Assembly: GCA_013399015.1 (NCBI GenBank)
Contig: VWZX01001042.1
Location: 124,001 to 188,000 of the forward strand
Length of the DNA stretch: 64,000 bases
Direction of reading: 5' to 3'
From: Galbula dea
Taxonomy: Eukaryota > Chordata > Aves > Piciformes > Galbulidae
Positions 48,731-62,728 of the stretch are shown piece by piece. The notes beneath the pieces are model-generated. The model had not been told where the DNA came from. It searched no databases and saw only the letters and a program-made list of their open reading frames with translations. The stretch's first letter is position 1; every line of letters starts with the position of its first letter. A program made the translations under genes and the position numbers.

Positions 48731-49225
48731 TGTTCTGTCTGTGTCGCCTGGTAGGATCGCTCGGGAAGACTGCGGTGCCGGGTACGCGCAGCAAAGCCCT
48801 CGACCTCATCTCCGAGCGAAGCCCGTACTCTGCCGGCTAAGCGGGAGGAGGCGGTGCCCCGCTGGGGGTGGTGCTACGGGACCTGCGGAGCCCCCGCGGA
48901 CGTCGGCGATGGGCGGGGCTGGGGGTGGTGCCTGGGGGCGTCCTGTGAGGGGCTGCCCCGTGAGGGGCTGCCGCCGGCAGCCCCGCCCCCGGGACCGCCG
49001 CCTGCCGCCGTCCTCAGCGCGCGCCCCTCGAGCCCTGCGTCACTGGGAGGCGGTGCGGGCTCCGGCACGCTACTCCTGACGGCACCGGTACTGGGACCTC
49101 CGGTGCTGGTCCGGCCGCTGCCGCGCTCCCGCCCCCCTACCCCGGCACCATGCTGAGCCTACAGGATTCCCTCTTCTTCGAAATTAATATCAAATCTCTG
49201 CTGAAATCCTGGAGCAGCAGCAACA
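48730..49225. promoter_or_regulatory. CpG-island promoter of the FRY-like first exon
   Basis: A compact CpG island, densest at 48830-49145, ends exactly at the coding first exon. GC-box-like GGGCGGGG is seen near 48910-48918, and there are repeated GGTGCTGG and GTGAGGGGCTGCC units. No TATA or CCAAT box is clear. The start site is inferred to lie within the 400 bases upstream of the ATG. This places an internal FRYL promoter about 39 kb downstream of the main one. Confidence 0.7.
49150..49225 (+). CDS. FRYL: FRYL alternative coding first exon (FRY-like N-terminus)
   Basis: Seen: ATG in context GGCACCATGC (Kozak-like, A at -3), 25 codons plus one base, then a consensus donor GTAAGT at 49226. 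The peptide is MLSLQDS followed by FFEINIKSLLKSWS and SSN. Known: the paralogue FRY starts with a near-identical block (QDSxFFEIxIKxLLKSWS), encoded by its own first exon upstream of the DPDxKPGEYV region. Inference: transcripts from this CpG island make an N-terminally extended FRYL, whereas transcripts from the 9.8-kb promoter would start translation further downstream. The exon ends in phase 1, so the next exon must start with two bases of a codon; none was found before 64 kb. The ORF continues past the donor to 49362 only as intron read-through. Confidence 0.8.
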
Positions 49226-49274
49226 GTAAGTATGTCTCTGGCGCTGAGAGCCACAGCGTCACGACGGAGGGAGA

Positions 49275-49277
49275 TAC

Positions 49278-49320
<43 letters not shown>

Positions 49321-49323
49321 TAT
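49275..49323. repeat. Compound (TA)n(CA)n microsatellite next to a FRYL donor
   Basis: About ten TA followed by about eleven CA units, starting only 50 bases after the splice donor of the FRY-like first exon. It is likely polymorphic and can adopt unusual DNA structure. Confidence 0.95.
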
Positions 49324-52300
49324 GTATTTTTTAATATGCTGCTGTGTAAAATTATGCTTTAAAACCAGATTTGTAGTGTTCCTGTGTGCTGGTACAACTT
49401 GGTGTAGCCAGTGTGAGAGGTGAGCAAATTGTGCTCTCTGCCTCCTAGCTGTCATGTAAGGTTGCATATATATAAATTTTAATTTTCTTATGCTGCAGTT
49501 GTTTCAGTCTGATAAAGTTCTTTGTACCCTTTGATGTCCAGGAGAGGTGACATGTAGATTCTCATCTCTGCAGAGTTAGCAGGTATCCCTGCACTGTGGC
49601 TTTCTTCTGCCAAGCTCCAAATGAACCTTTGAATCGAAAGAAACGTCTTCAGAGCAAATGTTTTACAGAGAGCATTATTTTTGTGCCTCAAACCCATTAT
49701 TATACCTACTAAACGTACCCACTTTGGTCTTCTGAAAGGCCCGAATTGAGAGTTTATGTGAAGGATTTCTTCTCTTAATTGAACCAGTGAAGGCAAGGAT
49801 GCTGCTCTTAGTAAAGACAACCAGTCTGTCCTCAGATCACCCCTTCGCACATGCTTCAATGCAGGGTCTCAGGCCCGGGAGCTGCCTTGCACTGTGTAGC
49901 AGGAGCTGCTGCTATAGGCACAGCAGCTTACTGACAGGACGCCAGGAGATGATAGAGATGACGTAATTGTACGTCAGCAATTTGACATCCTAAGTTGCTT
50001 CTGTTTGTAGAAATATTTAAAAAGTCAAAACCAGGAGGTATCTCGTATCTCAGCTTTAAGTTATAATCATTAATTGCTTTTTGAGTTGTACTGGGATGCA
50101 CAGTCCGCACTTTCTAAGCACTTAATCAAAATAACTCCTTTGGGATTTCTACCTTGATGCAGCATTGCTTGTTTCACCTCTTTTCCGTTTTGGAAGGAAT
50201 TAGGAGCAAGCTGTTTATTGTACAGTTTATTAATCAGTGCTGGGAGAGTGTGCAGATACTTAGTTTGTCATAATGGTTTATTCAGATGTGAGATTTGCTT
50301 TTTGAACTAATTGCTGTAATTCATGTTTTGGAGTAATAACTTGTATACTTATGACTTCTCAGAGAAAGCAATAAGTATTTTGAAACAGACTTTCTTATAG
50401 GTTTTGATTTTCACTTTTGGTTTTTGTCTTGGAGTTTAACTGTATCAGTTCCAAATTATACCTTGTAACAATATAACGCTACTTGGTAGTTATAATGTTA
50501 TTGCTGAAATAAAGATAATTAGAAGGGGTTTCAAATATTTTATAGTAGAAATTGAAGGTGTCTTATGGCAATGAATAAAAATCCTTAGTCTATTTTATAT
50601 AGAGTGTATATTGTTTCCAAACTATAGTAAACTATAGGATATATTTAGTTACAAGAAATTCAGTCTATAACTAGAGAAATAATTGCTGTATAGGTAGGAG
50701 ATGAACTGCCGAATCTAGACTAGGTAATTGTCAACTGCAATAAAATAGTAATCATAATTTAAAAAAGGGTATTTGAGAAGAGGTTATATACAGTGCTGTG
50801 TTTTCTCCTTTATGTCCTCTGTTATGTAAGCACAGTGGAGGAAGGTCTTCCTGTCTCTTTTGTCAGGAAGTGGTACTTGGATCATCTACCCACAAATTAA
50901 TTTTCTGTGCACACTGATGAGATAGCTGGGGTTTATTTCACTTTTTTCCACAACTGTCACTCTGTTTGTGAGAATTGCCGTGCTGACAGACAGAGCTGCA
51001 TGCCTGCTCTGTAAGTGTGAGAGTCGCATTCTGATGGCTTTCCGCTGTGCAGTCCAGCCAGAAGTGAACATCTCTATGCAGCCTATTCTGGGTTTAAGTG
51101 TTGTGATTCACATGGATAGCTTAGTGAACTGAGCTGAAGCCAATTAAGTAATGCTGTATGTGCAGAACAAGGAATTCTACAGTATTTATGTTGAGTGTGT
51201 GTTTGGAAATCGAAAAAATGTTCAGAAATTACTTGAGAAAGGTTTTCTTGTGTTTTCATGAAATTTTCATATGCAAATGCTACTTTTTATGGTTTAGATG
51301 ATAACTTCAGAATTTTGTGTGCTGAAGAATGTCAGAAGAGAAATGGGTATGCTTACGTGCATTTCTGTATACATAAAAATAAGTATGTGTAGAGAGTGTG
51401 TAAGTACATAACAGGAAGGCAGTAAAGCTCCATGGGTCTGGTTCAGGGCTTGCTTAGCTGGCATAATGTCGTTGCAGTGCTGGCTAAGGTTTTATTGTAG
51501 TTGATCTTTTTTCTTTCAGTAGCAACAATGAAGTGACATTTGTATGGCCTAATTTCAGAATACTTCTCTGTGCCAACAGTTTTAGGCATTACTTCTTTTT
51601 AAATGGAGTCAGGAATGTTCTTTTAATCCATGAGTGAAGTGAGGATGTTCCTATTTAAGAAGTATTTGCTTACTGAAGTTGTGGATGTAATGGAGACTTT
51701 ATACTGTCTTGTCTTCATGTTGCTTGGCTCCATAGTATTTAAGGAATCTTAGCTGTCATGATGTAACTTAATGCTCTTAAAGTTACAAAGTTATTCTGTT
51801 GTTTAGTCCATTGCAGCTTGCCTATGTGGTCTGTTTAACGTTCTTCTGAGGTTTCTGATTTTATAGCAGAAAAGTTAGTTTTGATTGATATTTATGTCAC
51901 TTGGTGTATGAAAGCTCTCATATTTTGTCCACAAAAACATTTGTATAAGGTTAGGGAGGTCTGGATGCTCTTGAAATTACTTTTAGTAATGCGTTATGTG
52001 GGTTCAAACCCCAAATGTGGTGCTGCTTATAATGAAAAACATTATGTAATGGATACTTGTCTGTAAGATGTGACGTGTGTTTTAGTGAAAACCAGGCATG
52101 TGTTTCTGGGGCTTAACGGTCTAAACAGGAACAAATGCTCTTCAGTAAATTTGAGTATGACCTACTGCTGTTTTCTTATAAGCTCTTCTGTGTTCCTGAT
52201 ATTTACTGCATTAATAGCCTTATCCAGTTCAGAAATAAATAATTATTTCTAGATAATGGATACACTCTTTGTTCTTTTTTTTCCTTGTCTTTCTAATAAC

Positions 52301-55300
52301 AACCTTTTGCTGTGCTGCAATTATGGTTTGTCTGGTAAACAGAAGGTCACACCTGTCCAATGTGTACTTTTCTGTCCTTGAACTCATCTCTGCCTTCTGG
52401 TGAATCAGTGTTGGAGGTGGTTCATGAGATTTTCATATTGTCTTGCTCAGCTTGATTCAGAAGTCACACCTATGTTTCAAGAACTCACACCAGTTAGGAG
52501 AACAGGGCTGCTCTCAACGTTGTGCCTGCCAAACCTACATAGAGGTCATTGCCCTTGGCCTCATTTTGGTAAGGGCTTCTGACAGTCATTTTCATAGTTA
52601 CTTAGACTTGTGATCCTGGGAACAAAGTCATCGTAGGAAAGTGAACTGTAGCTGCCTGTGCAGCCATTGTTTTTGAAAATGTGTTATAAAATCAGAAAGA
52701 AATGGAGCAACTTTGAAAGGAAAAGAATTACTGGAGCTATGACAAGCATGTGAAAACTGGAGAGCTGATATTTCTGAATCATTCTTTCTGTGAATGAAAA
52801 CAGCACTTGAAGAATTGCTTACCTCCCCATAGGATTAGATTGACTGAAGATTACTTCCTCCTTTACCAACCAAAAATGAACTCTTGGCTCTCAAGAGAGG
52901 CTCTGCTCTGATAGTGCAGTATTTAACAAAGTAGATGTAATGGGTTCATTTTTATCCTGTGACTTTTCGTTTGGTGACAGTAATGAAACTAATTTATATA
53001 AGAAAGGTGAGATCACCTTACAGTGCTACGATAGGAATGTCTGTGAAAAAGAACCTTATGAAGAATTGTGAAACGTTTTGTTGTCAGTTTTGTTCTTTGG
53101 GAGGAGATAGGGTGAAGCAGAATGTATGCAGAGGTGTACATGACTTTGGCAGAAGAACATATTTGCTCCTTCTGTTGTGGTTTGGTAGTGGATTATACTT
53201 TTTAAAAGCAATAAAAGCAGAATTAAAAAAAAATATAATTAATTTCAACTTGTAATCCCATCAGCTGTGAAACTGTGAAGAAAAATAAAACCTGGGGAAA
53301 AGATTGGTCCAAGTTGTTATGTGGTTGCCTCTCCTCTGAACTTTCTCTTAGGCAGCACTTATCAGTGACAGTACAGTGCTCTAGAGAACTTTCAGACATC
53401 TTCTAATGTAAGTTTTACGTTTCAGTGGTAAAATCAATGTTACTTCATGGTCAAAAGAAGTCTTATTTTCATGAGACATAATTTTTTGTGCCATTTTAAA
53501 CAATGACAGTAATTAAATAAGTACAGTATTTAGTTGGGTGTTAACTTTGTTTCCAACATTAAACATATCAAATAATAATGTGTTCTGTCTTCATATAGGA
53601 AACTTTTTTGTAAATTCTAACTGTGACTTCAAAAAATCATGATATTTAGTAGTTGTTTGTATACCTAAACTTCACAGGCTGTCTCCAGAGAATGTACAAA
53701 TTTGGCCTTGCAATTGTATCTTCCAGAAGTGTCTTGACCTTCTGAAAACTGAGATTTTAAAATGAAAGATAAATCCAAATTCATGTTAAGTTTTTTAAAA
53801 AGGTAATAAATTCCACTTTTTTTTTTTTTTTGGTGATGTAGTCAAGTGTTCTTTGTGATACCAAATGTACTTACAGATCCCTGCTGGACTAGTAAGTTTG
53901 TTTGCTGTAGAAGGGATGTAGTGCTTATAATGGCTTCTCCGCAGCCTGTCAGTTGTCATGGGAAAAGCTTGTAGTTACTCACCCAATAACATGTGAATGT
54001 GTCAGTTTATTTTGGCTTTTTTTTAAAGGGAGTTACGGAGTGTGACCTCCATACTTGGTCCTGTTTATGAACTTAGGTAATTTTTAATGATGGCCACTTG
54101 TGCACTACGTCTTGGGACACATAAGATCCTGAGTCATTGCATTTCGTGATATATGGTGTGTTGGCATCCATTCAGTTAAATTGAATGCCAGTAATATTCT
54201 GTATAGGAAAGTCTGTGTTGTAAAGAGAAGATAAAGTTTTTTATTTTTCTTTTCTTTGAGGGTAGGGTTGAAATAACAAGGTCTATGAATGGATATGGGC
54301 TGGAAGGAGACAATTAGGCTCTAATTAGGTCATCCAAACTAGTCAAACCAATGTACCAGCCTGAAGCTGAAGAGTATTCCCTATACATAAGTTCTGAAGT
54401 TATCAAACTTTTTCAATCCTACTCCATTAGATGTGGGTCAGGTGAGCAGAGTGAAGACAAGGGAAGTTTTGTAAGATGGCTGAGCTCATCACACTTGCCA
54501 AAGACGGTGGCTTTGCCCCCAGCAGTGCAGTCTTGTCACCTTTTCACCTGCTAACTGCAGGTACTTCTCTTATCCTGAGCTACTTTGGGTCATTGCATCA
54601 GTAGAAATTTTCTTGGGAAGGTGGAGAATTTTATTTTATTTGTTTATTACTGTTAAATTATGCAGCTGAATCAGCTCAAGGCAAGGAGGGTGGATGTTAG
54701 GGCTGATATAAAAGAAAGGTCAGGACAACTTACCTAGCAGAGGGAGGCTGACTGCCTCTTGGTGGGTCTGTATGAGCTGAGCTGTATCACTGCTCTCACC
54801 TGTGTTGCTTTCTTTATAGTTGCTTATATTTATTCTGCATGACTGAAGCTATGTGATTATTTTTTGTGTAGTTTTGGGTTGTTCTAGCTTTCACTGTTGC
54901 TAAGCATTCATACCTACATGTATACTTTTCCCCTGCATTACCTGTTTGATGCCTACAGTCTATATTATAGCACTGTGTAACTTGGGCATAATGAAAGCTC
55001 ACTAGGGAGGTGTATGTAACCAGATTTTTGCCAGTAGATAAGGATATATGATGTTTTAGGCCTTACTTTGGACTCCTCTGTACATCAGTGTGAAAAATGT
55101 TGAACGTTTTTTTGAAGATTGTCATGTGTGATGTTCTTCATAGAAATGTTTAGGTAAGATGCTGGGTTTGTATTCAATACTTATATGTTGGGATATACAT
55201 TATCTTCATCAGGCATAGAGATATGCTACAGCAAGCTTTTCTTTGGGGTATTCTTTCTATTAAAGCAATATACTTCTTGCTAAACCCATAACTAGATTCT

Positions 55301-57576
55301 CTTAATGGTTCAAATTGCAGAAGAGAATGCTGCTGAAAGGAGAAAGTGCCCCAAATGCAAACCACTCTGTCAGCTACTGTTGCTAGAATAAACTGCATGC
55401 TCTGCATGGACTTCAGGAAGGCTCCAGATAAACCAATAGCAACAACCCATATCAAATACCCTATTTCTGCTGACTAATTTTTTTTTTACTCTAGCTCTGC
55501 GGTTTTGTATTTGAAGGGGAAAGGTTCAGACACTAGAGATTTAATAGCATTTAAGAGATCACTGACAAAACAGTATTATTTTTGAAAGGTGACTGCCAAC
55601 TTTAGAACACTCTATGGAGGAAACCTGTTGTTTGCATGTAGTTACATGTTTTCTGTTATATAGAAAAAAAATACTCTTCCTCATTCTTTTGCAAAGAGTA
55701 ATGATGCTAGTCAAAGGGAGCTTTTAAATTCTGTTGGATACAGTGCAAAATCAAGAGTGAATTTAAACTTAAAGAGCAAAAGATGATTCTAAATCAAAAG
55801 GGGCACTCAGAACCTAAAAGATACTGGGCCATGCTGCTGCCAAAGCCACAAGCAACTGTTTACGTTAGTAGGGCTGGGAGAAACTTCAGGAGAGTTTATT
55901 GACAGATGATTTGTATGAGAGGCTGACAAGCTGCAGTAACAGAATAAAATGAAAATGTTAAGGCATGGGATTGCTTTGTTTTTATTACTTTTGTATTAGA
56001 ATATTAATTATGGAAAAAGAAAGGTACATTAAAAAGCCCCCCTTTATATCATTGATGTTATGTTGATAAACTCCATTGGACAAATCCAGAAGTTTTTATT
56101 AATGTTAAGTATTTCATGCTTCTGAAATAAAAGATTTAATTTAAGACATTATAGGTTTGTTTCTCAAAAATTAGTTCAAGTTCTAGAAGTAATTAGTTTC
56201 TCAAGATCTTAGGAAAGCACAGCATGGGAAGTATGAATGATGACTCTAGTTCTGCCCATTGGGGACAGCTGACGTGATCTGTGGATATTTTCAACTTTAC
56301 TTTTTAGTATCCTTTGTAGACAATTGCCGTAGACCAGAATGCTGGTCTAGAAAGGTATCTGAATGCTTTAAATCCTTGCAAATCAATGCTAACTAATTAA
56401 TGGATATTGGAAATAATTTTTGTATTCACAGCACTATCAAAGCAGCATAAGTAGCCTAGGAATTGTTGGTTTTCTTCCTTTTGCTTCTTTATTCATCATC
56501 CCTGTTTGCTTCCTTTGTTCACGCTGCTGAGCTAGAATGTAAGATCTTCAGGTTAGGAACAATGATGTTTGTGAGGGTACTGGTGTGCCAGGGTCACTGG
56601 TCAGTAACAACTCAGTGGCTCTTAATGCAGCCAGTGATAGGCTTAGAAAAGGGAATTTCTGACAGCTCAGTGGAAACCTGCCTCTGTTTTCTCTCTAACA
56701 TCTTGTTTGTGCCGACTGTCAGCAGGACATAGCAGTTGGGCCAAATACCACCAGATTTTTACTGTTCTTTCAGCTACAAATGAGGTCTTGGCCTGGAAAG
56801 AAGAGAGGCTGGCAACTGACACTTTGTTTTTATGATAGAAAAGCCAAGAAAAAAGGAAGCTAACCTAGATGTACTGAGGTTTGGCTGAAATTTTTTTTAA
56901 TAGCTATTTGAGACCCTAGGCCCAGAAGCCTGTGAGAGACTGATCAGGGGATATTAAGTTACAGTTCTGCATTGTCCTGCTTCTGAGGGGTAAGAGGTTC
57001 TTTCTTTTGAGCTTCTCTCAAAGCAAAAGGTGACCAAAAAGTTTCCTAGCTTCTATCTCTGTAGTACTGTTCAAAGGATTGTTTGAATAATTTTTACTTA
57101 TTTATTTACTTTTAATTTATAGTTTGTGCATACCTTTTATGTCTGCATTATCCCTGAAGGGGATACTCTAATTGGAAAACTAGAGTGCTCATCTTGGAGA
57201 GAGGATAAGGGAAACAAGAACATAACTTGTTTAATTAAGTAGAGGAGAGGATGGCAGGACAGGGCCTGAGAGTGCCCTAAGGAGGACACAGACATTGGTT
57301 CTATATTTTTGGAAGCAAGCCTGTAGGATTTCACTATCTACAACGTGGTGAAGGTTGTGAATTATGCCATCACTGAGCATGAAAACTTTTTGAAGTGTAT
57401 TGAGCTGAAGTTCAACCTCACTAAAACTGAGTCTCACTGTGCCGAAGTGGTGTCTTCCTGGAGATGCAAGTTTTCAGAATAAAAAAATAGTATATGCACT
57501 GCTTATTATAAAGACCTGGAGTGAGGAACTACTGATTACTCATTTAGTTTAGATACTGGTTTATAAGATATATTCT

Positions 57577-57580
<4 letters not shown>

Positions 57581-57609
<29 letters not shown>

Positions 57610-57616
57610 CCTCCAN
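57581..57616. repeat. Poly-T run ending at an ambiguous base
   Basis: About 29 T in a row (57581-57609), then CCTCCA and a single N at 57616. The length and the N probably reflect homopolymer sequencing error. Confidence 0.9.
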
Positions 57617-60600
57617 TTTCATCTGTCTCCTGTACTTCCTTACATGAATGGTGTTGAGAAAAAATGGTGTCAGGTCCTTGAGAATTATTTAGTTTTGTTG
57701 CATATTTGCAGTTTTAAGACTAAGGTTAAGAAGACTGACTGTCCAAAAATGATTCTAAATATTGGATAGCTTTAGCTATTTGGGGACTGGGAGGATTGAC
57801 AACCTCATGAAGGTGTGGAAACTGTTCTGTCCTGTCAGGGTTTTCTTTCCAGGATTTTAAAGCCTCAGTCTCCCATTCCTGCTGACTTGGGATACTCCCC
57901 AGAAGCTGTAGGCTAGGCTTGAGTTAAACTTCTGAGTTAATGGTACTATAATGTGTATATGCTTTGTGTGTGTCTTACCTAAAAAATTCTTGTGAGAGGG
58001 TGACGGGATATTTCTACCCTTTAAACGTATCGGTCTGTCTTGTTTACTTGAAGATGTTTGCCCGTGTGTTGTCTGTGTTGTGACTCCATTGAGGTGGCAG
58101 TCTTGTGAAGGGTCACAAGTGTTCATCAGCATCTACAATTAGAAAAAAAAAATGATAGATTTCTCTTGAGTTTCCTCTGTTTTCCTGTCCTGTGCTTCTT
58201 GCCAAGTGCAGCTGCTTTAGCAGGGTATCAATAAATATTTCTGGAGTTTAAACACTACTCCTTCCCTTGAGCTGTGGCTGTGGCATGGGGAGTAGCTGTT
58301 CATTGCTGATCAGAATGCCTCCTGTTTTCCATCTGCAGAGGAAGAAAACCATAATCTCATTCTTCTGTGGGTCTAACAAAGTTTTCATCATCTCAGAAGA
58401 GAAGTGGGCTTTTATAGTGTTATCAAAACAGCTCGATGTTTTCTGTTGTCAGTATGTGACCACACAAACTTCAGTACCACATCATTGGGGGAAAAGATAA
58501 GTGATGAGCTCCGGACATGAAACTCAAATTTGTAGGTCACTGGCGGAGAGTATAACTCAGCAGAGGCCAGAGCTCATTATCATTTCATGGTTTGCATTTG
58601 GTCTCCTTCCAGGTGTCAGGACCAGAGTGTTCCCTGCTTTGAGGCCCTAACCCCCAACTGAGTTCCGTAGTCGCTGCCCAGTCCCACTGCGGCCAGGCTG
58701 CTTCCCTGCTCTCTGCTTCAGTCCCACTCAAAAGTGGTTCAGTTGATAAATCTCATCTGTTTTGTTATTGTAGAATGATTAATAAGGTAATGTTTTCTTA
58801 GGATACATAGAGATTTTGCCTGTGTAACTTGGATATGCTGCAGAAGGTTGAGGTCCAAAACTTTGACCAGACAAGCTGAGGTTTCCAGAGTTAAGTGGGA
58901 AAATTGGTCAACGTGAAAAAACAGTTTTGGTAATAGTATACCTGAGCAAGAATGAAGCAAGTATCGCTGCATTTTCAAAGTAATTTTACCAGTATATCTC
59001 TGTATTGCAGCTTGGGAAGTGATGGCATTGGCTAGCTATCTGGGCAAATTCTGGTCAGTAACAGAAGTGGCCATATTCTTTTTCTTCCTGTAGAACAAGT
59101 AAGGAATGTTACAGATTATACAATCATTTGTTTGCTGATACCCTCTGGTAGGAGATTTTACCCTCTGTTCCTGAAGAGGGTTGGACCTTGGAGAATTTTT
59201 AAAGCAGAATCTTAATAGTTTCATATCCTTTTACTGTATTTCTTCTTTTCTTCTTTTTATATTTTTGGTGAACTATATAGTACTGTAAATACCACCCAAA
59301 TACTGCCCTTGTCATTAATGGCCAAGCCATAGTTGGTGTCAGTGCATACATTTAGATGCTTAGTTACTTTTGAGGCCTCGAAACCTGGTAGTATTCAAAT
59401 GCCTACAGTTTTGAATGTAGCTGTCATACAGTTGTCCTAGCCCCTTACGAGTTGCTCTCTTTAAAATATGGTTTTATATATAAACATATTTTTATTCCTG
59501 TCTATCAGTATGGAAGACTTTGGAACAGATTTTACCATACTTCATTTTGTAGGCAGCCATCTCTCTCACACTTTCCTGATGGACTTTTGATATTTTCTGT
59601 GCCTTCCTACAAAAATATGTGTTCTACAATTTAATTTTGCTCAGAGAATAATGTAGGAAATACTGTTGCAACATGCAGCAGGTGTAAATGTCATACCTCG
59701 TAAGAGGGAAAGATGATGTTATTTAAAATAAGAACTGTGGGGGGAAAAGAGTTTTCACTTGCTCTCACAGTCTCTCAAGCCCCAGAGCACGTGTCCAAGA
59801 GGTCATCCAGCAGCTGTGCACCAAGACAGGGGTGTTCAGGATGTCCAGCTGTTAGGTCTGGAGTCCATGGACATGGTATGGGAGGTAATGATGCCAGGTG
59901 CCACATTCTCTTCATGTACTGGGTTCCTCTTTGGTTGCTAATGGATTTTGGGTGTGTGTTTTTGGAGTTAACAATAATCAGGATCTCCATCCTTTCTCAC
60001 TTCTCTGAGTCTCTTTGAGATTACAGATCACCATTGTTTTTGTCTCTGTATCTGGGTGTGTTGGGAAACTGCAAGTAGAGTGCAGGTCTCTGTGACCTGC
60101 TCATCTGGCTGCCTTTCACGCAGGCCATGCAGAGAGCCCCACTGCCCCTGTTGCTTCCAGAGCTAGACCCTCACGTTTATACCAGTCTGAGCCTCTTAGT
60201 TACAGTTCCCTTTCTAGAGCTTGTAAGAATGCATTGAAACGAGGCAAAGGTGGTTCTTGTGGAAGAAGAAAACTGCTTTCTGGAGTCAATTGGAATCAGA
60301 TAAAAAGTTACAATGTAAGTTGAGGAAGTTGTAGGGGAACAAAGCTTTTTCCTTGGAATTCCAGTACATACAGCTCAGATCTTCTAAATGACCAATTTAG
60401 CCATGTATTTTGTTGTTCCATGGACAAGCATATGATAGTCTATTTTTATTTCAGATGTGAATAGTCTCCTTCTCTGGAGCTGATGACAAAGAAGCTGTTA
60501 ACTCTGAAAGCTTGGTGTGTTTATGATGGCTAAGTATAGCACTGCGTGGCTCTCAGTATTGTCTTCTTACAGAAGTGCAGTTTGGGTGCTGGCTATGGCT

Positions 60601-62154
60601 GCATGCTACCTCAGATTTTTTTGGTAGGTTTGTGCTGTGCCCTTGTGCTTTCTCTGAAGACTTAAAGCACTGAAGGCTGTTGTCTGTTTTTCTAAGGAGT
60701 AGCACAACTTCATGTTCTTACTAGTTTGGTTAGTTTACTTTTATTTGCAGTTAGCATAGACAAATTCCTTAGGAAGGTCTGGGTAGAAATGCAGTTGTGT
60801 CATTCTTACTTAAAAAAAATATATTGTAAACTGGAGATTCATGTGAATTCAGCACTATCTTATGCTGTTTAAGACTTAAAAAGTGCTGAGGAGCCTTAAA
60901 ATACTGTTCCCACACTAACCACAGAAGCAAAACAAATTTAGGTAAGTGACCTAGTGAACAATCCTGAATCTTCTAGATTTTTGCAAATTATCATATTCAT
61001 CAAGCTTCTTCCCAGAGAAAAAGGAAAATAGTCATCCCAGACCATCAGTAACTCAGCAGCTGACAATGCTTCTTTTCTGTAGAGTTTGGAGAAGGAGAGG
61101 ACATAGCTAAGAAGAGGACACTGGTAAACAGAAAAACACAGACACCTACACCTAATTTAAAATCAGAGAATTTACAGCAGTGTTGTAAGATACATGTGCC
61201 ATTACAAGGAGATTTATGCTGTAGTTGAAAAACAGTCAACCTCTACAATGTCCTCACTCTTTGGGAGTTTCCCATTTGTACTGGGAACTGAAACCCATCA
61301 AAAATGAATTTTCAGAAGAGCTGATCTCCTCAGTGCAGGGTGCAAAACTTTTAGGGAATATATTCAGATATGTTTTGGGTTGGGTTTTTTAATACAGCTA
61401 AATTTAGTTAGTTAACTGGATGTCCAAAAACCTGGGTTTTGTTGTTTTGTTTTGATGTCTCGGCAAACTTCCTGTAAGAATATACTTTTTTAAATGTTGA
61501 ATTTTTTTTTCCTTCTCTGCATGTTGGTGTTAAGTGTGACAGATTGAGTTAGTCTTCAGAGGTTTATTTCCCTTTTCAGCTCATATGTTCATATGAAGGC
61601 TCTCTAGGCAAAACTGACAGAATCGGAGCGTGGAACAGTTGTTCTTTCCCAAAATTGATACTTAATGAGTGAGACTTATTCTAACCCTTATTTTTGTATG
61701 CTTGAGCATATTCCAATGCACAAATGTATTTGTTTGTCTATTTTTTAAATCCTTCTGTGTATATCTAACACTTCAATTTTCAAAACATACCTCAGTATCA
61801 GAAATACTATTATAATATTTCTGAGTATTTCATTAGGCAGTTACTTACAAAGATGTGAAAATGCTCTGTAAATGGACCCAGCCTGGACTAATGTACTGTT
61901 CTTGAGCTTTAACTGGTAGAAATATTTCTCATCAGAAATATTAATATGCTTATATTGAGCATATTATAATAAGTTAATTTGGTTTCTTTATAGATATTTT
62001 TTAAAAATAGGTGTTTTTTTTTTTTAATGATACATGATTTAAAGTTATTGGTTACTTTATAACTGATGCTCCATTTCTAAAATATCTTTTTACAGCAAGG
62101 CTGCCAGTGTTCATTACTTTTTGCATTTACTCAGGAAAGGTATCAGTTTGACAT

Positions 62155-62200
62155 TAATGAGGATAATTGAGGATAATGAGCATAATGAGGATAATGAGGA
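62155..62200. repeat. 9-bp GATAATGAG-type tandem repeat
   Basis: About five imperfect copies of a 9-base unit (GGATAATGA with C, T and G variants). The unit is a multiple of three, so it stays open in all plus frames. Confidence 0.85.
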
Positions 62201-62728
62201 AAAGTCTTTTTCTAGGGGATCTGGAATTGCCCTCTTCTCACAAGGAAAGAATAAGCAAATATGGGGGGGGGAAGGGTTTCAACAAACTACCCTGTGTTGT
62301 GCTTGGCCAGAGAACTCTCTGCAAAATGCTGGCTTCTGACACTGCTTTTTTGAAAATATCGTCAAACAGAAATTTGTTGAGCATTCTGACATTGTTTTTT
62401 CTGTCAGTACAGTGCATTAATAGGATTTTTGTATCCTTAATTCTTCAAACAGAGGATGTGGAGTTTTTTTTTCCAGAAAAATGTGGATTAGTAAAAGGAT
62501 AAAAAGTATTTACGTTTCTTTTTCTGATTGCTGGATAACAAAGGCATGACAATGGTCCCTTTGACCTTGTAACTTGATGCATTGTTTGTGTGTGTTGTAT
62601 ATGTTAATATATTAAAAGGAAATAAAACCTCATCATAGATACTTTTGCAGTGACAAATGTTAGAATTAAGTTGTCCATGCAGCCCATATGTCTGTGTGTC
62701 TGTATTCTTTTGATTACATAATAATCTT

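Larger units (their letters stand above)
49324..62728. other. FRYL intron sequence
   Basis: About 13 kb of AT-rich intron. It was scanned for the next FRYL coding exon (DPDxKPGEYV-type block) without success. A weak, decayed CR1-like stretch (GGCTGGAAGGAGACAATTAG) lies near 54298-54350. Poly-T runs lie at 53817-53832 and 57581-57609. Slightly GC-richer patches at 58260-58700 and 59760-60180 have no supported exon. A 9-bp tandem repeat lies at 62155-62200. Confidence 0.5.

Noticed and set aside
51960..52020. tRNA-like T-arm GGGTTCAAACCCC
   Set aside because: No acceptor, D or anticodon arms can be placed at the right distances upstream.
54290..54355. Possible decayed CR1 terminus
   Set aside because: Only loose similarity (GGCTGGAAGGAGACAATTAG and TCATCCAAACTAG); below what I would call an element.
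59713..60018. 101-codon plus-strand ORF in a GC-richer patch
   Set aside because: No splice sites, no recognisable domain and three overlapping frames of similar length.
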